Assembly (NCBI GenBank): GCA_023053685.1 | Contig: JALIGW010000003.1 | Span: 141,440,008 to 141,504,007, forward strand | Length of the DNA stretch: 64,000 nucleotides | From: Diadophis punctatus similis | Taxonomy: Eukaryota > Chordata > Lepidosauria > Squamata > Dipsadidae | Reading direction: 5' to 3' | Part shown: piece after piece, positions 26,344-36,500 of the stretch | How the letters are laid out: each line of letters starts with the position of its first letter | How positions within the stretch are numbered: the stretch's first letter is position 1 | The notes under the pieces: generated by a model | What the model saw: only the letters and a program-made list of their open reading frames with translations | Databases searched by the model: none | What the model was told of the DNA's origin: nothing | Made by a program: the position numbers and the translations under genes

Positions 26344-27535
26344 ATAGCTACCTAAGGTTGTTAGCATAAATATTATTTCATGAAGCATTACAACATGACA
26401 CATAAATGCAGAATCACAAAGTATTCAGACTAGAGATATGGGTTAGTTCTTGTTCTTTGTTCTAAATTTTCCACCTTACTACTTGTTGGTAAAATAAAAT
26501 ATCTGCCTTTGGAGGAAAAAAAGGGGCAGTCGACTTGAACTATTGATCTGCTCTACTCAGCCTGTCTTAGTTAGATTTGAGAGCCACAAGAGGGAAAGGA
26601 CCTATGCCAAGAATAAAATATTTAGACACTGCTGACATGCTTCCAAGACAAAGCTAAAGAAAGATCTGTTGTTATCTTGGAAGGCATCAATCAGCTCTCT
26701 GGGACCAATCTCATAGTTTTTTATGTGGGAACTGTTCAGAGTGCATTCATCCATAAACAGAGAATAGTGGGACCTTTCTTGCTGTACAGGACATGAGAAC
26801 AGTAAGAAATGCATGATGGAAGATGACATTTACAAAGTTACTTTACCTCATACTGGTCTCCAGGGCAAAGTCGAGCAAAGCCAGCCAGACCTAGAAGCCA
26901 ATAACATTTAAAAACCGTTTCAGATGAAATGCTTATGTTTGAGAAGTGTTTCAGATGAAATGTTTGCATTGTCCCCTTTTATGTTAATGACAACACCCTA
27001 CAATGTTGCCAGAGCACTTATGAATCTAAGAGAGCAACTTTCAGAGGGCATTTTATTCTCTTCTCTTCATTAACACAAATACTTGTTTTCCCCATTCACC
27101 TTCTCTGAAGGACTGAGAATAGTAGTGACTGAAACCTGATTGTTTGCTATTGCAAGGGTTAATATAATGCCTGAGAACACTATTAAATTATCAGCATCTA
27201 ACTTCTTGAATTCTGCATGCCCAATTGGCACAATCTGAGTATTAATGTCTTAGAAATGTAAAATGTAACTTTCAAACTCATATGAAGAAACTAAATTATG
27301 TTCAAATAAGGAATGCATTTAGTTTTCACTTCTCATTGGAAATAATAGCATTCGCTTTCTCATGTTAACTATTGGGAAACTCTGTCCCTGGAAATAGGTA
27401 TCATTATATAGATCTAAAGTGAGCAGAAAGAGACATTTTTTACTATGTTTATTTTTTAATACTCATTAAACCCAATTAATATGGACCTTCTTTTACTTTT
27501 AAAGATATAATAATACTAATAATACTAATAATACT

Positions 27536-27566
<31 letters not shown>

Positions 27567-30500
27567 GAGTTGGAAGGGACCTTGAGGTCTTCTAGTCCAA
27601 CCCCCTGCTTAGGCAGGAAACCCTACACTACTTCAGACAAATGGTTGTCCAACATCTTCTTAAAAACTTCCAGTGTTGAAGCATTCACAACTTCTGGAGG
27701 CAAGCCGTTCCACTGATTAATTGTTCTAACTGTCAGGAAATTTCTCCTTAGTTCTAAGTTGCTTCTCTCCTTGTTTACTTTCCACCCATTGCTTCTTGTT
27801 CTACCCTCAAGTGCTTTAGAGAATAGTTTGACTCCCTCTTCTTTGTGGCAACCCCTGAGATATTGGAACACTGCTATCATGTCTCCCCTAGTCCTTCTTT
27901 TCATTAAACTAGACATACCCAGTTCCTGCAACCGTTCTTCATATGTTTTAGCCTCCAGTCCCCTAATCATCTTTGTTGCTCTTTTTTATATTTAATTCCT
28001 TTGAAAGTTCTAGAACTCTAGGTGTGAAATCCTTATATAAACATGGGGGGGAGGTGAGGGAGCTCTCCAGAGATGAAGAGAAACTTCAGGAGATGAGAAG
28101 GAGTTCTCCTCATTGAAAAACTATTGGTTTGAAATTCCTGAGTTGCAAACTATTTTCACAGTGTTTTCTCTGGAGCAAAAACTGATTCTACAATTAAGTA
28201 GAATTCACAGTTCCTCAGCTTTTTCTTTCCTAGCTCTTTATCTGTACAGTTCCTATATGCTTTAGGTTGTCAATGTCTTTCTGAAATGTGGTGTTTAGAA
28301 TTGCATTCAATATTCTAGCTGCAATCTGACCAATGCACAATAGAAAAATCATGACTTTTCTTGACTTAACACTAAGTATCTATTAAAACTCTCATCTAAG
28401 AGTCTCTCTCTCCCCCCCACCCCAAATACTACAGTGAAGGGATTGGGTTTAGCTGTATGGAGCAACAAGGAACTCCTATTGACATTAGAACAAACTTTTT
28501 GATCTCTAGGTGGCAGCAGTCCCTCATAAATTCTTGCTGATTGGGTGTTTTTTTTTAAGTTTAGTTTTTTTAAAAAATTATTTGTAATCTACATTAATTA
28601 TAACTACTCTTTAACCTCAATCAAATGCTTTAGGGGAAGTCTATTAAAAAGTATGATCATAAGTGAATGCCCTTAGTATTGTAGATAATCAAACAGTACA
28701 GATGATGAAGATGATGATACAATATTAGGCACCATTCACCATTTAATCAATACCCAATTGTTTCAATAACCATTTTCCTATGCTCACAGCAGTCATGAGA
28801 GGTAAACCTGGTTCAGATTCTTCTTCTTCCCAGACTCTCAATGTTGCAATTATTGGAACCATTTAATTTTTAGTGCTATCTTGTAATAAGGCTTTTTTAG
28901 GGGAGGAAGTAGGTGCCTTCAAGTCAATTTTGACTCCTGGCAACTGTGTGGACAGTTTTAGTGGCAAGATTTCAGAAGTGGTTTGTCACTGCCTTGTTCC
29001 TAGGGCTGAAAAAAAGTGACTGGCCCAAGATCACCCATCTAGCTCTATGCCCAAGGCAGGACTAGAACTTATGGTTTTTTTGGTTTCTAGCCTGGTGCTT
29101 TAGACATTAGACCCACCTGTCTTTCTTTCTGCAATTCTATGGATGCCTATTCCTTTCATGAAATACTAGTCCAGCATAGAATTATAGAATCTGCTTAAAA
29201 CCATACAAAAGAATCAGATGGCATCCATCTGAATTGGGGCCTTTTAAGAAAATTGCAGGGGTAACAGCAATTGAGGCCTTAATAAGCAAAAGGATGTGTA
29301 AGAGAAGAATGGGAACAGCTGGATATGTAGCCAGGTTATCTTCTTCTGGCCTAAACAAATTACTTTTTTTTAGCTGGCATCAGTTTCCTTTGGCACACTA
29401 TAGAAAAAGAAGGCTTGGGATATGAATCTAATTGACAGAGCTGGAAACCATGATTTTTCATTACATTTGCATCAAGATGTCCTTTAAAACATAGTAAATT
29501 TCATAACTGAACATAACTGATTTTAAAAAGTGACATATTTGCATCAAAAAAGTAATGCCTGGAGAGACTGGAAGTAAGTCTATTATTTTACTAAGCCTTT
29601 TAGTAAGTTATTATGAGATACCCATTTTTTGTTATCATCTTTAAGGTACAAAATGCATGTGTGACTCACAAATAGCTACCATGTTAATAGACAGCGTACT
29701 GTTTCTCTAGCAGATATTAAGAGTGCAACTCCCATCAATCTTTACTACTCTCCAAATTCGTTCAAGGCTATGGGATATAGAATACAACACCTGGAAAATT
29801 GCACATGGCTTATGCCAACAGCTAACAACACAATGGAAATACTGTTAATAATGTGGGGTGAGGGGGAATGGGACTTGGCTATGATATTTAAAAGGGGCGT
29901 TGGTGCTACTCTGGGGCATTTATTCAAGCAAGGAAACTATGGGCATTTATTGGGCAAACGAGATTATTATTCACTTTTTAAAGCTAAGAAGATAGCTTCT
30001 TCCACCTAGGAGTTTGTATCATATCTTAAATCTTTCAGCCGCGATCTAAATCCCAGAATAAAATTATGTTCCATTGGGTTGATATTAACATTCACATTCT
30101 TATTTGTTTAGTATTTATAGACTTGAAACATTTACTAATACTCTGCAGATGGCTTTTCCTTTTGATACTTTAATGTTACAGTTTGATACCCTAACCCTCC
30201 ATGCTCCTTCCGCCCTGCGCGTGCGACCCCTGTGCTCCCCCGCCCCCATGCATGACCCCCATGCATGCATGTGCGATCCCGCGCATGGCCCCCGCCCCCA
30301 GCGCATGCGCCCTGCTCAGAAACCACACACAGAGATCCCTTGCTAAGATGTTTGTGTAGAAAATGGCATGAGGGGCAAGACAATTACCTTTCATCTTGAT
30401 GCAGAACTCCCCCATTAAATTTTCCAGCTCTCCTTCAATGGCACACATGTTCTGTATAGGAAAAAGGAAGATTAATATCAGATCAACTATTCCAAAGGAA

Positions 30501-33500
30501 CTATATAAAGGTACCTTAAAAACACATTGAACTGTGTTCATTAACACTACCGTTTCCCCCAAAATAAGACCATTTTTTCTGTCTATGGGTTCAAATATTC
30601 TAGCTGCTAGCAGGACATTTGGAAAACTATGATAAACAGTTGCTTTCATTTGCCAAAATACCCAATGAAATACAAACACAGGCACTCTTTATACATAGGA
30701 CTAAGCATTTGCATTAATTTCCACATCAAAGTGCTGTTCGTTTTGGTAATAGTAAGTTATAGTATAAATTCTTACATCACATATTATAAGACATTTAATT
30801 TCATTAAGTAAACATGTATTCATATATGATCAATTCTACACCATATATATATGATCAATTCTACACCAAAAAATTTAAGAAACTGATTTTAATTAAAATT
30901 ACTAAAATAGTCATGCTTGATGAAGAAGCAAATCCTATCTAATATCTGCAGGAATGTTAATATTCCACTCCGAGTTACTCAAATGTCTTAAAACCCTGTA
31001 TTCTGGAAGGGGAGCTTTGCTTTACAAACTACCAACTGGGCAGTGACTTCAACACAATGTTTCAGATTTGATTTTAAAATGATGCACTGGCCTACAGCTT
31101 TTAAAACTATGGTGCCTTTTCCTGAGATTGTGCAGCATCTCAAAATGTAGAAGCATTCTTCTACAAAATAGATACAGTGGCTTTAATGAGTTCCAAATGG
31201 ATCCTGTTAGGCTCCTACTGGGTGTGTCAAATTTTTCAACTTTCAATTTCCAAACATTAGGGGTACTCAAAAGATGACATGCCTTGGGGATTGTAAAGAT
31301 ATTTTTGTTACTGTAATAAAATTTAGATGTGCTTGATTAGTAACTACATAAATATCATAACTTTTTAACATTTTGTTTGTTTCATTCCTACAATCTTGCT
31401 TAAGTTTGCTCTAAAGCACTTTTTTGGAATCAAACCTCATGTGCTAAACAGGCTATTTTTTATGGCAGAATACTTAATGCTGCATAAATGTAATAATTCT
31501 CACTGTAAATAAATTTTATACATTTAAAAAAAAATCCATAATCTATTTTTTTCACAACAACTGAATCTATTACAGTAATTGCAAAATTTCAATCTAGGAA
31601 GTCTAAAGAAAAAGTAGATCATTTTATACCTCAGTATATTCTTTATAAGTTTTGTTGATTTCTGATAAACTTTCTCGAGCTGCCTTGCTAGCAGGGGACA
31701 GCCCATATGCTTGCTTCATTTTGCTGGCACCATCACGAAGCCGCCTTTGGATACAGTAGGCTTCAAAGAGTTCATCTACCTGATAGGAAGAAAAAAACGG
31801 CAAAACTGAGATGTTGGAGGGGAAAAAGAAAAAAAATCAAAACCAATCAAAAGGTGTTTGAACTATTCAGGTGAAAATATAGAGAAAAGTGGGCAAACAA
31901 TTTCAGTGCTGATGGTGTCTTTGTATTGAAAATAATTATCTGTGTAAATGACATCATTCTCTTGTTGTCTCACAACAACTATTTTTCAAAAATTAATATT
32001 TCAGTTTTCCCAGTGAATAACGAGGAATAATGAACAATTATTATGGTCAGCCATTTAATTTTATGGAAACATTTTTTTTCATTAAGGTTTCTTTCAACAC
32101 TAATAATAGCTGCACCTAATAATTTCTGACTCTGATAATGTCATGTAATTCTCAGAATAAGTAAAAGACAGCAGCAACATGCTACTGTAGTATACAAAAA
32201 AGTTTGCTTAAGAAGAAAATGAGAATAATATTACATTATTACCAATATAAGATCTCCTTCACAGTACTGAGCAAAAATTGGAAATCAAAGCCCAATTTTT
32301 TTATTCCTACTAGACAAATTATTACAGATTAATGTTATGCTTGTTTCCTCAGAACAGAGGCCCACCATGCTTAGTGGAGCTAACTTCCAGACAAGAAGTA
32401 AAAGGAAATGTGGTCCCAAGAACTACGCATAGAATTGTTCTGCCATTTAAACAGCAAAAGAATCGTTTTGTTTCTTCTATGTAGGCCCAATATATTTCTT
32501 GCAAGACAAAATAACACAATTATCATTTCTTACAGTACATTATGTACAATGATACTTTGGTATAAGCAGAAAACATTTCCACTCACAGGAAGCTAGGGGC
32601 TTGATTTTTATTGATTCCCCATTTTTCTAATGATTAGAAGACTTTCTGAAACATTGTAGTAGGATACTGCACAAAGATATGCAATGAGTGAAAAATATGC
32701 AGTATCTTTATTATGCATGGGAATAGTTTCCAGGAACAACAACAAAAAAGTAACTGGATGCAAGAGACTTATCAGATTTTACATACTAGACAGACCCAAA
32801 CAAAGCACTCAAAAAAAAAAATCAGTACAGGAGGTCCTTGACCTACGACTAGTTGCTTAGTGTCCATTTGAAGTTATGATGGATCCATCTTGGCGTTACC
32901 TATGACCTGATTCAAAGTTCTGATGGTCATATATGAACTTTGGGCACTAGCAGCTCAGATATGGTAGGCTGAAACAATCCAGATCCAGCAGCAGGATACT
33001 GTATATTTATTGAAAAATGAGTAGATTCCTGTAAGTTACAGATGCCTATAAATAAACTCTTTGTAACTACCAAAACTATTATCTAAGGGTCTAGTATGGC
33101 ATCTGAAGATCAGAATACCTGACCATAAAAATTGTCACGTTACATTTACTTCTATTAACAAGACTGCTGTACATGTACCACAAAACGGTACTTTTTTTTC
33201 CCTTGTCAACTTGAGCAGATCTACCACAAACCCATCTGTGACATTCAAAAGCTGTCATGGCCTCATTTCCTTCCTTTACTTCCCTTTCAAAACTTAAATT
33301 CAGGACTCAGCTTTCACCAGAAGGCTAATGCGCATTGCTTGTCATAGTGATCAAAGTTGTGCAACTTTCCTTGAAATGTTTTCAATTACAATAGCTTGTG
33401 TTTTCTTCTAAAAGCCTTGCTTCACATAAAGCTCTCCATGTTTGTTACCATGGGTTACAGAACAAGCTAACATACTGAGCAATTTGGATGTGGATTTAGT

Positions 33501-36500
33501 TCTGTAGCAACTCAGTCTTATGTAAAACATCGAAATCATTTTGTTCTGAGTGGGAGGGACTCAAACACAAAGTACCCACTGCATGAGCTTGCTAGCAGGA
33601 AACATGCTATTTTAGATTTATTTTCTTGATGAATATTTGATTTATGAGCATAAAATAAATAAGAGCATTATGTTTTGAATGTCCCATAAAAGAAGGTTGA
33701 ATTAAAAAAACACACAATATAATTCTATACTGTTCGACGTCCACTATTATAGAAAAAAGGGAACATAATCTACTGTATTTTTCAGAGTATAAGACGCACC
33801 TTTCCCCCACCTAAAAGTGGCTGAAAATGTGGGTGCGTCTTATACTCTGAATGTAGCTTTTTCTAAGCTTTTTTTCCAGCCCTAACGAGGTGCTAACGAT
33901 GTTCCCGGCTTGCACGCTTTTTCATTTCTACTCCCTCCGAAGAAGTTTTTTTCCAGCCCTAAGTCTTTGCAGGCTTGTTTTCATTGCTACTCCCTCCGAA
34001 GAAGATTTTTTTCAGCCCTAACCAGGGGATAAAATAATGTGCTGAAGCTGACCAGACTAAGGACGCTAGCCAGATGAATACCTGGTAGGCAGATTTACCC
34101 CCCTCCCATTTTCCTCCCCAAAAACTAAGATGCGTCTTATACTCCGAAAAATACGGTAAGTGCAGGTCAGCCTCATGCAGCAGCCTTACAGCTAATTTCA
34201 TTTCAGTTACATGCACCATTTTCAAAATACAAATGGCAGCAATAGAGACTCATGTCCCAAAATATGGCCTTCAGCAATAGGCACTCAGCATGACTGAATA
34301 AAGTGCTTTGTTGCACTTAATGGTGTGAAATATTTTATTGTACAAATGAAAGAGAAGTAACAACTTTCTGAATGTGCCTATGTGATTCCATGCACATACA
34401 AATATTATGTACCATGCAAATATACAGACAGAGAGATAATGAATTATTAATAGGGGATGACCCTATAAAGGTATTATAAACATTCTGACAATTGGATGAA
34501 AGTTAAGAGCTCCCTTGAAGACAAGGTTTCTGTCAAAAATGAAATGTTCCATCTAGAAATGTGTTTATCCTTCAGGCAGGGAAAGAGAAGGCTGTTAATA
34601 GTACATTAATTCTGTTATCTCACCTCATTTCCTCTTGTTCCAGGTCAGTTTGACACAGACTTGCTATGACTAAGAACACCTTGAGGAACATGGCAAATTC
34701 CCTTATAGGCTGCATTAGAGTCTTCTGCTAATTTGCATAAGATTACTTGTAAGCCTTAATCTATGTTTATCTAAAGAACTGCTTTGTGAGATGGTTTTTC
34801 TAGACTACCAGATACAGTATTGCTGGGCAGGCTTTTTTGACGAACAAAGTTGGAAACAGAATGAAAGAAAGTTAATTACCTTACTGATATGAAACTCAAG
34901 CTTTCTCATATATCTTTCAATTGCTTTCATTTGCTGAAAAATAAAACAATCAAAATAAGAACAGATATCTGAATTTAGCAGAATCAATGCATACTTTTCT
35001 GTATGTCTAATATTCTCATAAAAGACCAGTTTGATATTTAAAAGTAATTTGATACTGCCTTGAAAATGAGAAGCTTCAGCTCTATCTGGGCAAGGAAGAC
35101 ACCAGAATTAAAGTGCTTTTAATTTCATTCTAAATTTACAAAATAATCACTAATGGTTTTGGACAAAACAGGGTTTCCCAGTTCCATTAGATGTATCTCA
35201 AGTTACTGTATAACAGGGTTCCAAACCACATACTCAATCAATATTTTATGCACTTACTGAGATGTCCCTATAATCACCTTAGGCAAGAATCTTCAAATCA
35301 CTTTATTTGAAATTGATTTTGTGGACTGAAAGTGGTGTTTGCCAAGTAAATGGAGGAAAAATGATAGATAGGATTTTTTACTTTATGAGTTTTCTAACTA
35401 ATGCGATGCCATGCTGCAGCCTTCTCCAGCTTTTAATGTGTTGGGACTACAACATCCACAATTTCCAATTAGCAGGAAGATTTTTTTCTGCTACCACACT
35501 TAATTGAGATTATTTGTCTACTGAAGTATAGTTATTACAAAACACTTACCTTGTCAAGTTCATACAGCACCCCCTGAAATAAATGAATGAAATGAATGTA
35601 TTACTAAAAATAAAATGCTCTTTCAATGAAAATGTGATAGTTTTAAACATAGTGCCCTAACAAATTGAACCAAAATGAATCAACTGCAATAAATAAATAT
35701 CATTTTTAAAATTACATTTTTTTCAGACAGTTCAGGGTGAGAAGAAATAGGGGAACATAAATTCAGTTCTAAATTTTACATGCAAAGGCATAGGCAAACA
35801 GATAAAATGGCTTCCTGACATTGTTGTAATCACTCCTGTAAAGAGTGGCCCACGCTGTCTAAAACAGATTTAATATACAAAAATGCAACCATAATTGTCA
35901 ATTTTGAGAAAAGTGGTTACAATAACTGATTGGAGTACTATACTTAGTTTTTACAAATAAATTATCTCTCTTTTCTCCCAGTATCTTCGTCTCCCTTTGC
36001 AAAAGTCATTATTATACAAAAATAACAATATACATTGTTCACTGCAGTAAATGTTGAAATAGTATGATATAGATCTAAGGGGAAACATATCTGTGAAAAC
36101 AAAGATCTGGTATATCAACATCATCTGGTAATATGGGGTTATTTACAATCAAATGCCTGAAGTGGCAAAATATGTATTGTATTTGTTATAAAACATAATA
36201 AGCCCTTAGTTTCATATGCAGCATCCCAACATTAAAACCCAATTCTTAATTTCCTTGCTTAGCACAGAGTTCTCTACTATTCTGAATCTTTAGACAAGCA
36301 TACCAGCCGTGAATTTCTTTTCATGTCCTTCAGTTGAGTACTTAATTTATCCAGTTTTGTTTGATGAACTTCTAAATATTCACTGTAAAGAGAATACAAA
36401 ATTGAAACATCAGCAATGTTATATTCCCATATAGATCTAAATAAATAAAGTGTAAGTTTTTAAAGATGAAGCATTATTTATTTATAGAGTAAATATTTGG

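Noticed and set aside
29745..30060. Possible LINE-1 coding relic
   Set aside because: Only a short open frame with vague LINE-like wording; I could not match it to a known motif, so it is kept as an unassigned note only.
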